A stretch of 64,000 nucleotides of DNA from Chitinophagaceae bacterium. Its GTDB lineage: Bacteria; Bacteroidota; Bacteroidia; Chitinophagales; Chitinophagaceae. The stretch's first letter is position 1, and each line of letters begins with the position of its first letter. Location of the stretch: positions 1-64,000 of the forward strand of contig JAMLHK010000006.1 in assembly GCA_023957155.1 (NCBI GenBank), given 5' to 3'. The translations under genes and the position numbers were made by a program. The notes beneath the pieces are model-generated. The model searched no databases, had not been told where the DNA came from, and saw nothing but the letters and a program-made list of their open reading frames with translations. Of this stretch, positions 25,169 through 34,337 are shown piece after piece.

Positions 25169-26620
25169 ATGGCAGATGTTATGAATGAAGCGAAATATTT
25201 TTTTGAACAGTGGGCAAAGCATCCCGTAAGTGAATGGTATACCCTGAAGCAGGCGGGCAGCAATCGCCGGTATTTCCGTGCTGTTGCAAACAACCAGTCC
25301 TACATTATTACCGCTAATCCGGATAATATTCCGGAAAACAATGCTTTTATTGAATTTGCCCGGTACTTTTACAGCAAGCACCTGGCGGTACCCAAAATAC
25401 TGCATACCAACGAAGAGAAGACGATGTACGTGCAAACCGATTTCGGTGATACTTCGTTATTTGATATCATCAGGCTGGAAGGATACAGTGCCAGGGTGAA
25501 AGAATTGTATCGTAAGGTGTTTGCCCAACTGGCAGGATTGCAGGTGAAGGGCGGAGAAGGACTCGACTATAACCATTGCATCGCTACCAAATCTTTTGAT
25601 AAGCAGGCCATCTATTCCGACCTGTTATATTTTCTCTATTATTTTGTACGGGCACTCGACCTGCCTTATGATAAGAATTTATTACTGAATGATTTCGAAC
25701 TGCTGAGTAGTTATCTTATGCAGGAAGAGGCAAAGTATTTCATGCACCGCGACTGCCAGAGCCGGAATGTGATGGTAAAAGATGACGAGGTCTATTTTAT
25801 AGATTTCCAGGGGGGAATGCAGGGTGCTTTGCAATACGATGTGGCTGCTATGTTGTGGCAGGCCAGGGCAGCTTTGCCGTACGACTGGAGAGAAGAGCTG
25901 GTAGCCTGCTATTTTGAAAAGGTGAATGAATTGCTGGGGAACCGGCTTGATAAAAAAGATTTTTTAGACAGTTATGACGGGTTCGTACTTATCCGGATGC
26001 TGCAAACGCTCGGTGCCTATGGATTCAGGGGCTTGTTTGAACGAAAGCAACATTTTGTTGCCAGCATTCCGTATGCACTGAAACAGTTACGCTGGTTCCT
26101 GGAAAATAAGAAAATTCCCATCCGCCTGCCTGAACTGCAAAAGTTGTTGTGGCAGATAGCAGACCAACGTGTTATTGAAAGATATGAAACGGTAAAAGCC
26201 GGTGCGGATACTTCGTTGGTGGTGCATATCAACAGCTTTTCCTATCGGAATGGCATACCCGAAGAAAATACGGCCAATGGCGGTGGATTTGTATTTGATT
26301 GCCGGGGTATTTTTAATCCCGGCCGTTTTGAGGAATACAAAAAGCTGACGGGACGGGATAAGGAAGTGCAGGAGTTCCTGCTTCATAAAACGGAAATGCC
26401 GGCCTTTTTACAGCATGTGTATGGTATAGTGGATATATCGGTAAGCGACTATATCAAACGGAATTTTGAAAGCCTGGTGGTCAACTTTGGTTGTACCGGC
26501 GGGCAGCATCGCAGCGTATTTGCTGCTGACAGCCTGGCTAAACACCTGGAGGAAAAGTTTGGCGTTAAAATTGCCTTGCATCATCTGGTCCAGGAAGGAA
26601 AAAACTGGGCGAATGTATAA
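25169..26620 (+). CDS. AmgK-like sugar kinase fused to RapZ C-terminal domain
   Basis: A 483-residue two-domain protein. Residues 15-315 form an aminoglycoside-phosphotransferase-fold kinase like the anomeric MurNAc/GlcNAc kinase AmgK: GSNRRYFRA near 30, catalytic HRD at 193-195 with Asn200, and the metal-binding IDF at 211-213. Residues 345-475 match the C-terminal domain of RapZ: NSFSYRNGIP, GFVFDCRGIFNPGR and the strict signature GCTGGQHRS at 441-449. E. coli RapZ senses glucosamine-6-phosphate through this part (established); here it could sense an amino sugar and control the kinase (inference). The N-terminal P-loop domain of RapZ is absent. A MurU-like gene follows 45 bp downstream. Confidence 0.85.
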   Translation: MADVMNEAKYFFEQWAKHPVSEWYTLKQAGSNRRYFRAVANNQSYIITANPDNIPENNAFIEFARYFYSKHLAVPKILHTNEEKTMYVQTDFGDTSLFDIIRLEGYSARVKELYRKVFAQLAGLQVKGGEGLDYNHCIATKSFDKQAIYSDLLYFLYYFVRALDLPYDKNLLLNDFELLSSYLMQEEAKYFMHRDCQSRNVMVKDDEVYFIDFQGGMQGALQYDVAAMLWQARAALPYDWREELVACYFEKVNELLGNRLDKKDFLDSYDGFVLIRMLQTLGAYGFRGLFERKQHFVASIPYALKQLRWFLENKKIPIRLPELQKLLWQIADQRVIERYETVKAGADTSLVVHINSFSYRNGIPEENTANGGGFVFDCRGIFNPGRFEEYKKLTGRDKEVQEFLLHKTEMPAFLQHVYGIVDISVSDYIKRNFESLVVNFGCTGGQHRSVFAADSLAKHLEEKFGVKIALHHLVQEGKNWANV

Positions 26621-26665
26621 GGTGAGTGCAAAGGGGGAGAGGCGGCAGCGCATGTTTTTAAAGCA

Positions 26666-27445
26666 ATGATCTTGGTTAATATGACACATCATCCCGGCGA
26701 ATATTTTACGCGATCAAATAATAATTTAACTACGGCTATGATCTTTGCGGCAGGTTTGGGCACGCGGCTGAAACCCTGGACGGACCATCACCCTAAAGCT
26801 TTAGCCCAGGTAAACGGAAAGCCCCTGCTGCAGCGAAATATTGAATACCTGAAATCGTATGGCATAACCCGTTTTGTGATCAACATGCATCATTTTGCTT
26901 CGCAGATCAGCGACTTCCTGGAAGCCAATGACTATTTTAATTGTGATATCATCCTTTCGCATGAGAAAGAAGAGCCGCTGGAAACCGGCGGAGGATTAAA
27001 AAAAGCGGCACCGTTTTTAGAAGAGCATGATCCTTTTCTTGTAATCAATTCGGACATTCTAACTGATCTTAACCTGTATTCCATGCTGGCGTTTCATGTG
27101 CAACACCGGACCTTAGTTACGCTGGCGGTAACCGGACGTAGCGCTTCCCGCGCTTTTTTATTTACAAAGGAAAGCAGGTTATGTGGCTGGCGGAACATTA
27201 TCTCGGGGCAGGAAAGGATTTCCATTCCCGCAGTTGAACATACCCATAAGGCCTTCAGCGGTATTCAAATTATTGATCCGGCTATTTTTGGACTGATAAA
27301 GCAGGAAGGAAAGTTTTCGCTGGTAGACCTGTATCTCAGCTTAGCAGCAGACCATGCTATTTTAGGGTATGATCATACCGGTGATATCCTGATTGACGTG
27401 GGAAAACCGGAAGCTGTTGAACAGGCGGAACGACTTTTCCCTTAA
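26666..27445 (+). CDS. MurU-like sugar-1-phosphate nucleotidyltransferase
   Basis: A 259-residue nucleotidyltransferase of the family that makes NDP-sugars. The pyrophosphorylase signature is AAGLGTRLKPW (about 28-38) with PKAL following; the metal/nucleotide site NSDIL lies near 126 and the second metal Asp in DVGKPEA near the end. In Pseudomonas-type recycling, AmgK phosphorylates MurNAc at C1 and MurU makes UDP-MurNAc; the kinase-like gene next door makes this pairing likely here. ATGs at 26666, 26681 and 26738 are all in frame; the last would begin right at the first strand. Confidence 0.85.
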   Translation: MILVNMTHHPGEYFTRSNNNLTTAMIFAAGLGTRLKPWTDHHPKALAQVNGKPLLQRNIEYLKSYGITRFVINMHHFASQISDFLEANDYFNCDIILSHEKEEPLETGGGLKKAAPFLEEHDPFLVINSDILTDLNLYSMLAFHVQHRTLVTLAVTGRSASRAFLFTKESRLCGWRNIISGQERISIPAVEHTHKAFSGIQIIDPAIFGLIKQEGKFSLVDLYLSLAADHAILGYDHTGDILIDVGKPEAVEQAERLFP

Positions 27446-27471
27446 TTTCAAAGTACCCAATCTGAGTTGAA

Positions 27472-29790
27472 ATGAACAGGTTAATATTAATGATGATAGC
27501 CGTACTCGTATATGCACAGGCTTTTAGCCAGGAGCAATTTAGCATTAGCGGGACAGTCAGGGTGAAAAGAACGGGGGAAACGGTTATCGGCGCCAGTATC
27601 CGCGTGGGCGATGCCGGCAGCTTTAGTAATGATTACGGGTTTTATTCAGTTTCTCTTTCCCCCGGAAATTATACGGTCATCATATCGGCGGTGGGCATGC
27701 AGCCTTATGTGCAACAGGTTACGCTGGAGAAACATATTACCCTGAATATTGCTCTGGAGGAAGAGGCTAAAACGATGGATAACATCACGGTTACGGCTAC
27801 CTCCAAAACAAGGAACATCAGCAGTCCGCAAATGGGTATTGAAAGACTAAGCACCAAAGAGATAAAAAATATTCCGGTTTTACTTGGGGAGAGGGATGTG
27901 CTGAAAACCGTACAGTTATTGCCCGGTATTAAACCGGCGGGAGAAGGGAACAGCGGTTTCTTTGTCAGGGGAGGAGCGGCAGATCAAAACCTGATCCTTT
28001 TAGATGAAGCAACGGTATACAATGCATCGCATCTGCTGGGATTCTTTTCGACCTTTAATTCGGATGCCATTAAAGATATAACGGTATATAAAGGGGGAAT
28101 GCCTGCACAATATGGGGGAAGATTATCTTCGGTACTGGACATTAAAATGAATGACGGTAACAACCAGGATTATAGTGTCAGCGGAGGTATAGGACTGATC
28201 TCTGCAAAGCTCAACGTGGAAGGTCCCATTCAAAAAGATAAATCTTCTTTTTTAATTACCGGGAGAAGAACCTATGCCGATATGTTCTTAAAGCTGGCAA
28301 AAGATACCTCCCTGCGAAATAACACCCTGTACTTTTATGATCTGAATGCCAAGCTTAATTATGCTATAGGGGATAAAGACCGGCTTTATCTTTCAGGGTA
28401 CTTCGGAAAAGATGTGCTGGCGGCAGGACAAACTTTTGGGCTGGATTGGGGTAATGCAACCGGTACCCTGCGCTGGAATCATATCTTCAACAATAAATTA
28501 TTTTCTAATACTTCTTTCATCTTCAGTAATTACAATTATAATATTTCCATTCGCAGCGGGGCAAATGAGTTCGATATCTTCTCCCAGATCCGCGATCTGA
28601 ATCTTAAGCAGGAGTTCCAGTGGTATCTCAATAATAAAAACAATATCCGGTTTGGATTCAATACCATTTATCATACCATACGCCCGGGTGAAGTACGCCC
28701 CGTTTCCGATCAGGCGAGCATCAACCTGGCTTTATTACAAAAAAGATATTCATGGGAAAATGCCCTGTATTTCACCAATACGTGGAAAGCGGCCGACAGG
28801 CTGAGTTTAACGTATGGTTTGCGGCTTACTGCATTCAGTATACTTGGGGAAGGCGATTTTTATACCATTGATGCGGATGGCGCTGTTACCGATACCATGA
28901 GCTACACAAAAGGAGCGTTTGTTAAAACCTATATTAATCCCGAGCCGCGTGTGGCTGCAAGCTACCGGTTAAATGGCAGCAGCTCGGTGAAAGCATCGTA
29001 TGTACGTAATGTGCAGAATCTTCACCTGATCAGCAATTCCACCACGTCAAGTCCTACGGATAAATGGGTGGCCAGTACGAATATTATCCGGCCGGAGATC
29101 GCAGACCTGGTAGCCATAGGATATTACAAAAACCTATGGGATGACAACTATGAGCTTACTGCTGAAATATATTATAAGACCATGCAAAACCAGGTAGACT
29201 ACAGGGATGGCGCCAATGTATTCGTTAATTCGGATGCAATAGAGGCGCAATTGTTGTTTGGAAAAGGCCGGGCTTATGGTGCGGAGCTGCAGTTTAAAAA
29301 GAAGGTGGGTAAGCTGAGCGGGTGGCTGAGTTATACCTTGTCTAAAACAGAAAGGAAGATTGACGGCATCAGCAATAATCAATGGTATAATGCCCGGCAG
29401 GACAGAACACATGACCTGGCCCTGGTGCTGTCGTACGAGTTGGGTAAAAAATGGACCGTGTCCGCTAACTGGGTTTATTATACCGGTAATGCGGTAACCT
29501 TCCCGGCGGGAAAATACCACGTAAATGACCAGACTTATTTTTATTATACCGAACGGAATGCTTACCGGATGCCTGCCTATCACCGGTTAGACCTGGGAGC
29601 AGCCTGGATGTTGAAACAACGTAAAAGATTTTCTTCTGAGCTGAGCTTCAGCGTTTATAATGCCTATGGAAGAGAAAACGCGTACACCATATCCTTTCGT
29701 GAAAGCGAAGATGATCCGGGTAAAACGGAAGCCGTACAACTGGCATTGTTCAGGTTTATCCCTTCCGTGTCCTATAATTTTAAATTTTAA
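27472..29790 (+). CDS. TonB-dependent outer membrane receptor
   Basis: A 772-residue TonB-dependent receptor with signal peptide (about 1-20), a carboxypeptidase-regulatory-like beta-sandwich domain (about 23-100, ISGTVRVKRTGETVIGASI), a plug domain (about 110-230, GFFVRGGAADQNLILLDEA) and a 22-strand-type barrel with aromatic girdle residues ending in SVSYNFKF with the terminal Phe. It is shorter than SusC proteins and is paired with a DUF4249 lipoprotein 5 bp downstream, a common Bacteroidetes combination. The ligand is unknown. Confidence 0.93.
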   Translation: MNRLILMMIAVLVYAQAFSQEQFSISGTVRVKRTGETVIGASIRVGDAGSFSNDYGFYSVSLSPGNYTVIISAVGMQPYVQQVTLEKHITLNIALEEEAKTMDNITVTATSKTRNISSPQMGIERLSTKEIKNIPVLLGERDVLKTVQLLPGIKPAGEGNSGFFVRGGAADQNLILLDEATVYNASHLLGFFSTFNSDAIKDITVYKGGMPAQYGGRLSSVLDIKMNDGNNQDYSVSGGIGLISAKLNVEGPIQKDKSSFLITGRRTYADMFLKLAKDTSLRNNTLYFYDLNAKLNYAIGDKDRLYLSGYFGKDVLAAGQTFGLDWGNATGTLRWNHIFNNKLFSNTSFIFSNYNYNISIRSGANEFDIFSQIRDLNLKQEFQWYLNNKNNIRFGFNTIYHTIRPGEVRPVSDQASINLALLQKRYSWENALYFTNTWKAADRLSLTYGLRLTAFSILGEGDFYTIDADGAVTDTMSYTKGAFVKTYINPEPRVAASYRLNGSSSVKASYVRNVQNLHLISNSTTSSPTDKWVASTNIIRPEIADLVAIGYYKNLWDDNYELTAEIYYKTMQNQVDYRDGANVFVNSDAIEAQLLFGKGRAYGAELQFKKKVGKLSGWLSYTLSKTERKIDGISNNQWYNARQDRTHDLALVLSYELGKKWTVSANWVYYTGNAVTFPAGKYHVNDQTYFYYTERNAYRMPAYHRLDLGAAWMLKQRKRFSSELSFSVYNAYGRENAYTISFRESEDDPGKTEAVQLALFRFIPSVSYNFKF

Positions 29791-29795
29791 GGCCT

Positions 29796-30602
29796 ATGTG
29801 TAAATATATTCCGGCACTGTTCCGGATTTTTCCTGTAACGTGCTTTTTGTTCATCTCCTGCGAAAAGGTGATAGATGTTGCCTTAAAAGATTCTGAAAAG
29901 CAATATGTAATTGAAGGAATAATTACCGACCGGGCAGGAGACTGTACGGTTCGCGTATCAAAAACAAAAGACTTCAGTGACAATAATGATTTTGAAGGAG
30001 TTGCTAATGCTTCGGTAGCCATTTTGGATAATGAGGGCAATAGTATCAGTTTAACCGAAACGGCAACCGGCATATATCAGTCAGGGTATTACACTGCATT
30101 GACCGGTAAAACCTATACCCTGCAGGTACAGGTTAACGACCGGGTATTTACAGGTTCCTGCACTATGCCTGTTAAGGTTAATATGGATTCGCTTTATATC
30201 CAGAATGAGTTTTTTTTCGGAGAAAAGTTAACGCTGGCAAATGTTCAATATGCCGATCCCGTGGGCAAGGGTAACTATTACCGTTTTATTCAATATGTAA
30301 ACGGGGTAAAAGAAAAAAGCATATTTATCCGCGATGATGATTATTCTGATGGGAAGATTTCTACCGTAACCTTATTTACACCCCCTGATGACGAAAAAGG
30401 AATTAAAACGGGAGATACGATTAAGGTAGAAATGCTTTGTATTGCACCGGAAATATTCAGGTATTGGTATAGTCTCGGCCAGGGTGCAACCGGTAGCAGC
30501 AATTCGGCCTCCCCGGCAAACCCGGTTACAAATATAAAAGGAGGGGCATTAGGCTATTTTAGTGTTCATAATGTGCAGAGCAAAACCGGGGTGGTGCAGT
30601 AA
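29796..30602 (+). CDS. DUF4249 domain lipoprotein, partner of the TonB receptor
   Basis: A 268-residue surface or periplasmic lipoprotein with lipobox LFISC (Cys22). The body begins with KQYVIEGIITDRAGDCTVRVSKT, the DUF4249 beta-sandwich start, and continues as an all-beta protein. DUF4249 proteins accompany TonB receptors of this class much as SusD accompanies SusC, though their ligands are not established. It is 5 bp after the receptor gene and certainly co-transcribed. Confidence 0.9.
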   Translation: MCKYIPALFRIFPVTCFLFISCEKVIDVALKDSEKQYVIEGIITDRAGDCTVRVSKTKDFSDNNDFEGVANASVAILDNEGNSISLTETATGIYQSGYYTALTGKTYTLQVQVNDRVFTGSCTMPVKVNMDSLYIQNEFFFGEKLTLANVQYADPVGKGNYYRFIQYVNGVKEKSIFIRDDDYSDGKISTVTLFTPPDDEKGIKTGDTIKVEMLCIAPEIFRYWYSLGQGATGSSNSASPANPVTNIKGGALGYFSVHNVQSKTGVVQ

Positions 30603-30722
30603 CGGGTCCAGGCCAGGCACGTTGTATTCTGCCGCCTGGGCGTATATACCGCAGCGGTACTGCTACTTAACGATTACATAACAATCTTTTTATTATATTA
30701 GCTGAACAGAAAAACGCTTGCC

Positions 30723-31127
30723 ATGATCAGACTTTCAGAAATCAAAACAGGCGACATCGTTTCCGCCACTTTTGATGGTACTCAAAATACAGGTGAAGTA
30801 TTAGATACCGACCGGGCGGAAAGAAAAGTTTTGATCGCCCATGGCGCCCAGGAATTTTGGTATTCGAACGATGATCTGAGCGCCATACCGCTTACGGCCG
30901 ATATGCTGGAATTGCTCGGCTTTGCCCGTTCATCCGATCCCGTTCTGAATGAATTGGGGGCAGCTTATGTAAAAGGCCCGTTTATCGTACGCTTTCTTAA
31001 AAAAGATAACAGTAAGATGTTACTTACTTATCGTGATGAGTTCCGGGAAATTGACAAAAATATCCCCGTGCACCAGTTTCAGAACCACTACCGGGCTATG
31101 ACAAACGTACCCCTGGGCTGGTCATAA
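30723..31127 (+). CDS. Small Bacteroidetes protein of a phage/plasmid-associated type
   Basis: A 134-residue protein of unknown function. It opens IRLSEIKTGDIVSATFDGTQ (a small beta-barrel-like start), then has LSAIPLTADMLELLGFA and ends IPVHQFQNHYRAMTNVPL. These three blocks resemble a hypothetical family often seen in Bacteroidetes phages and plasmids (IPLTxExLxxxGF ... VHxLQNxYxALT); this similarity is from memory. It lies alone between the DUF4249 gene and the promoter of the ribosomal operon. Confidence 0.65.
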   Translation: MIRLSEIKTGDIVSATFDGTQNTGEVLDTDRAERKVLIAHGAQEFWYSNDDLSAIPLTADMLELLGFARSSDPVLNELGAAYVKGPFIVRFLKKDNSKMLLTYRDEFREIDKNIPVHQFQNHYRAMTNVPLGWS

Positions 31128-31189
31128 TACCACTTTTTTTGCCGGAAAATTGCCGGCTTCCCGGAGGTATTCGGGAAAAAATCTCTTTT

Positions 31190-31222
31190 TTTGTGAAAAT
31201 CAACATTATAATCGTATCTTTG
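31190..31222 (+). promoter_or_regulatory. Promoter of the infA-rpmJ-rpsM-rpsK-rpsD-rpoA-rplQ operon
   Basis: TTTG (31190-31193), 21-nt spacer, TATCTTTG (31215-31222), both exact matches to the Bacteroidetes consensus. Transcription should start near 31228, about 11 nt before the infA start. Confidence 0.8.
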
Positions 31223-31238
31223 CGCACCCAAAAACGGT

Positions 31239-31457
31239 ATGGCGAAACAAGCACTTATAAAGCAGGATGGAATCATTTTAGAAGCCTTGTCCAACGCGAT
31301 GTTCAAGGTGAAATTAGAAAATGGTCATGAGATCCTGGCAACCATATCCGGTAAAATGCGTATGCATTATATCCGGATTTTACCGGGTGATAAGGTAGGT
31401 GTGGAGATGAGTCCGTACGATTTGAGCAGGGGCAGGATCATTTTCAGATATAAATAA
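31239..31457 (+). CDS. infA: Translation initiation factor IF-1
   Basis: IF-1, 72 residues, a single OB-fold that binds the ribosomal A site during initiation. The sequence shows the family core [18 protein letters not shown] and [21 protein letters not shown]. First gene of the alpha-type ribosomal operon, with its own promoter; secY and map, which precede it in most genomes, are not here. Confidence 0.98.
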   Translation: MAKQALIKQDGIILEALSNAMFKVKLENGHEILATISGKMRMHYIRILPGDKVGVEMSPYDLSRGRIIFRYK

Positions 31458-31480
31458 TAAATTATATAAAACTCAATAAA

Positions 31481-31597
31481 ATGAGAGTAAGAGCATCCAT
31501 AAAAAAGCGCAGCGCAGATTGTAAGATTGTGCGGAGGAAAGGGGTATTGTATGTAATTAATAAGAAAAACCCCCGCTTCAAGCAAAGACAGGGATAA
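31481..31597 (+). CDS. rpmJ: 50S ribosomal protein L36
   Basis: A 38-residue ribosomal protein, 23 bp after infA. It starts [19 protein letters not shown] and ends NPRFKQRQG, the normal L36 ends. Only the first Cys (Cys14) of the four zinc ligands is kept: the second position of the usual CxxC pair is Val, and the downstream Cys and His are Tyr/Asn-type residues and Arg. This is therefore the zinc-independent form common in Bacteroidetes. Confidence 0.95.
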   Translation: MRVRASIKKRSADCKIVRRKGVLYVINKKNPRFKQRQG

Positions 31598-31600
31598 GAC

Positions 31601-31632
31601 AATCTCAAATTTGAAATTTAAAATTTAAAATC
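31601..31632. repeat. A/T word repeat before rpsM
   Basis: Tandem AAATTTGAAATTTAAAATTT-like words fill the gap between rpmJ and rpsM. Related arrays precede rpsD and rplQ. Confidence 0.6.
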
Positions 31633-31635
31633 TTT

Positions 31636-32016
31636 ATGGCTCGTATTGCCGGTGTTGATTTACCTAAGAACAAAAGAGGAGAAATAGGGTTGACCTATAT
31701 TTATGGTATTGGCAACTCTACCGCAAGGTACATTTTGGAAAAAGCTGGAATAAGCTACGATAAAAAAGTACATGAATGGGATGACGAGAACTTAAATGCC
31801 ATTCGTAATATCATTACCAATGAATTTAAGGTAGAAGGGCAGTTGCGTTCTGAAGTGCAGATGAGCATTAAGCGTTTGCTGGATATTGCCTGTTACCGTG
31901 GATTGCGCCATCGTAAAGGATTGCCGCTTCGCGGACAGCGTACCCGTACCAACTCCCGCACCCGTAAAGGAAAGCGTAAAACAGTTGCAGGTAAGAAGAA
32001 AGCTACCAAGAAGTAA
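31636..32016 (+). CDS. rpsM: 30S ribosomal protein S13
   Basis: S13, 126 residues, in the head of the small subunit. It begins [25 protein letters not shown] and has the [21 protein letters not shown] tail followed by a Lys-rich end. It is 38 bp after rpmJ with an A/T-rich leader and no Shine-Dalgarno sequence. Confidence 0.98.
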   Translation: MARIAGVDLPKNKRGEIGLTYIYGIGNSTARYILEKAGISYDKKVHEWDDENLNAIRNIITNEFKVEGQLRSEVQMSIKRLLDIACYRGLRHRKGLPLRGQRTRTNSRTRKGKRKTVAGKKKATKK

Positions 32017-32106
32017 ACATATAGAATAGTTACCGGATCCGTTTGCTTCGCGGGGAGGAGCTGTTCAACATCATTTTTTAAATATTTAAAGGACTACCTC
32101 GTATTT

Positions 32107-32511
32107 ATGGCTAAAGCACAGGCAGGCAGCGCAAAAGCCGCTGCAAAAAAAAGAGTGGTAAAAGTAGATGCATACGGCGATGCACATGTTACTGCAAGTT
32201 TCAACAATATTATCGTCAGCCTGACCAATAAAACCGGGCAGGTTATCAGTTGGAGCAGCGCCGGTAAAATGGGCTTCAAAGGATCTAAGAAAAATACACC
32301 TTACGCGGCTCAGATGGCTGCTTCAGATGCAGCAAGGGTTGCCGCCGAAGCGGGGTTAAAGCGTGTGGATGTATTTGTAAAAGGTCCCGGCTCCGGGCGG
32401 GAAAGCGCCATCCGTGCGATAGCCAACAGTGGTATAGAAGTAACAATGATTAAAGATGTTACTCCCCTGCCTCATAATGGCTGCCGTCCTCCTAAAAAGA
32501 GAAGAGTATAA
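32107..32511 (+). CDS. rpsK: 30S ribosomal protein S11
   Basis: S11, 134 residues, lines the platform near the mRNA exit. Recognised by [20 protein letters not shown] and [20 protein letters not shown], and the C-terminal [14 protein letters not shown] Lys/Ala-rich N-terminal extension (about 1-18) is typical of the phylum. Confidence 0.98.
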   Translation: MAKAQAGSAKAAAKKRVVKVDAYGDAHVTASFNNIIVSLTNKTGQVISWSSAGKMGFKGSKKNTPYAAQMAASDAARVAAEAGLKRVDVFVKGPGSGRESAIRAIANSGIEVTMIKDVTPLPHNGCRPPKKRRV

Positions 32512-32512
32512 C

Positions 32513-32545
32513 AATTTGAAATTTCAAATTTCAAATTTGAAATTA
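32513..32545. repeat. A/T palindromic repeat before rpsD
   Basis: AATTTGAAATTTCAAATT (32513-32530) is a perfect 18-bp palindrome, followed by further CAAATTTGAAATT words. The 16-bp core recurs at 34555-34570 before rplQ. Confidence 0.7.
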
Positions 32546-32618
32546 AATCGGGTGTTCGATTGATTTTAGATTTTTACTGATCGCACACCAATAATTAAAA
32601 AATCAAAATAAACCAATT

Positions 32619-33224
32619 ATGGCACGTTACACAGGCCCAAAAACAAGGATCTCCCGTATTTTCGGAGAGCCTATTCTTGGCAATGGTAAATATCTTACCA
32701 AAAACAGTTTCCCTCCCGGTCAGCATGGAAATTCCAAAAAGCGTAAAGCACCCGGGGAATATGCCCTTCAGCTGAAGGAAAAACAAAAAGCAAAATATAC
32801 CTATGGATTGCTGGAAAGGCAGTTCCATAAAACTTTTGATGAAGCCTCCCGTTTAGGTGGCGTTACCGGCGAAAATCTGATCAAATTACTTGAATCGCGT
32901 TTGGATAATACCGTATACCGCCTCGGTGTTGCTCCTTCCCGCCCTGCCGCCCGTCAGCTGGTAGCTCATAAGCATGTTACGGTAAACGGACAGGTTGTTA
33001 ACATCCCTTCTTACCGGTTGAAAGCGGGAGATGTGGTTAGTCTTAAAGAAAAGAGCAGGACCAATACGGCGGTAACCAGCCAGATCCGGGGTAAAAACCC
33101 CAAGTTTAACTGGTTAGACTGGAATGAAACGGAATTAACCGGTACTTTTATCGCCTACCCGGAAAGAGAAAGTGTACCTGAAAATATTAAGGAGCAGCTT
33201 ATCGTGGAATTGTATTCCAAGTAA
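32619..33224 (+). CDS. rpsD: 30S ribosomal protein S4
   Basis: S4, 201 residues, a primary 16S rRNA-binding protein and often an operon repressor. It begins ARYTGPKTRISRIFGEPI and contains the S4 RNA-binding domain (about 92-155: LESRLDNTVYRLGVAPSRPAARQLVAHKHVTVNG). No zinc-type Cys cluster is present at the N-terminus. Confidence 0.98.
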   Translation: MARYTGPKTRISRIFGEPILGNGKYLTKNSFPPGQHGNSKKRKAPGEYALQLKEKQKAKYTYGLLERQFHKTFDEASRLGGVTGENLIKLLESRLDNTVYRLGVAPSRPAARQLVAHKHVTVNGQVVNIPSYRLKAGDVVSLKEKSRTNTAVTSQIRGKNPKFNWLDWNETELTGTFIAYPERESVPENIKEQLIVELYSK

Positions 33225-33330
33225 TCGTTCCTCCTTTTTGTAGTGAAGTATAAATAACGTAGATATCATTATTAAACAGGTACCCGGAATCTGATCACAG
33301 GGTATCAAAAATTAAAACTGAAATTTAAAT

Positions 33331-34332
33331 ATGGCCATTTTAAATTTCCAAAAGCCGGATAAGATCATTCTTCAAAAAGCAAATGAGTTTGAAGCATCTT
33401 TTGAATTCCGCCCGTTAGAGCCGGGGTATGGTGTTACCATAGGCAATGCACTTCGCCGGGTTTTACTGAACTCATTAGAGGGGTATGCTATTGTTGGAAT
33501 TTTTATTGAAGGGGCAGAGCATGAATTTGCTACATTAAAAGGGGTAACCGAAGATGTAACAGAGATCATTCTTAATTTGAAGCAGGTTCGGTTTAAAAAA
33601 ATTCTGGATAGCGATATCGCCCAGGAAAAGCTTACCATTTCCATTAAAGGGAAAAGTGAGTTTACCGCTGCACACATCGGAGAAGCAACGGCGTCTTTCC
33701 AGGTAATGAACCCTGAATTACTGATTTGCACGCTTGATCCTTCCGCCAAATTAAATATTGAAATTACTATCGGAAAGGGGCGTGGTTATGTTCCCTCGGA
33801 AGATAATAAAGTAAAGGATGCACCTTTCGGATATATTCCTACGGATTCCATCTTTACACCCATTAAAAATGTAAAGTACAGCATTGAGAATTTCCGTGTG
33901 GAACAAAGAACAGACTATGAAAAGCTGTTAATGGATGTGCTGACCGATGGTACTATTCATCCTGAAGAAGCGGTAAAGCAGGCTTCCCGCATTCTCATCC
34001 AGCATCTGATGATCATCACAGATGAAAATATAACATTCGACAGTAAGGAAGATAAAAAGGAAGATGTAGTGGATGAGCAGGTATTACAACTGCGTAAAGT
34101 GCTTAAAACACCGCTGGAAGATCTGGATCTGAGCGTTCGTGCATTTAATTGCCTGAAAGCAGCGAAAATCAACAGCCTGAGCGAACTGGTACAGTATGAG
34201 CAGGAAGACCTGATGAAGTTCCGCAATTTTGGTCAGAAATCACTGGCTGAAATAGAGCAGGTGCTGGGTGAGAGAAGCCTCCATTTTGGAATGGATCTCG
34301 CAAAGCTGGGATTGGATAAGGATGAGTTCTAG
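33331..34332 (+). CDS. rpoA: RNA polymerase alpha subunit
   Basis: Alpha subunit of RNA polymerase, 333 residues. The N-terminal assembly domain has FEFRPLEPGYGVTIGNALRRVLL and GYAIVGIFIEGAEHEF; the C-terminal domain (about 250-325) has LDLSVRAFNCLKAAKI and NFGQKSLAEIEQVL, the helix-hairpin-helix DNA-binding part. It has the expected place between rpsD and rplQ. Confidence 0.98.
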   Translation: MAILNFQKPDKIILQKANEFEASFEFRPLEPGYGVTIGNALRRVLLNSLEGYAIVGIFIEGAEHEFATLKGVTEDVTEIILNLKQVRFKKILDSDIAQEKLTISIKGKSEFTAAHIGEATASFQVMNPELLICTLDPSAKLNIEITIGKGRGYVPSEDNKVKDAPFGYIPTDSIFTPIKNVKYSIENFRVEQRTDYEKLLMDVLTDGTIHPEEAVKQASRILIQHLMIITDENITFDSKEDKKEDVVDEQVLQLRKVLKTPLEDLDLSVRAFNCLKAAKINSLSELVQYEQEDLMKFRNFGQKSLAEIEQVLGERSLHFGMDLAKLGLDKDEF

Positions 34333-34337
34333 GAAAG

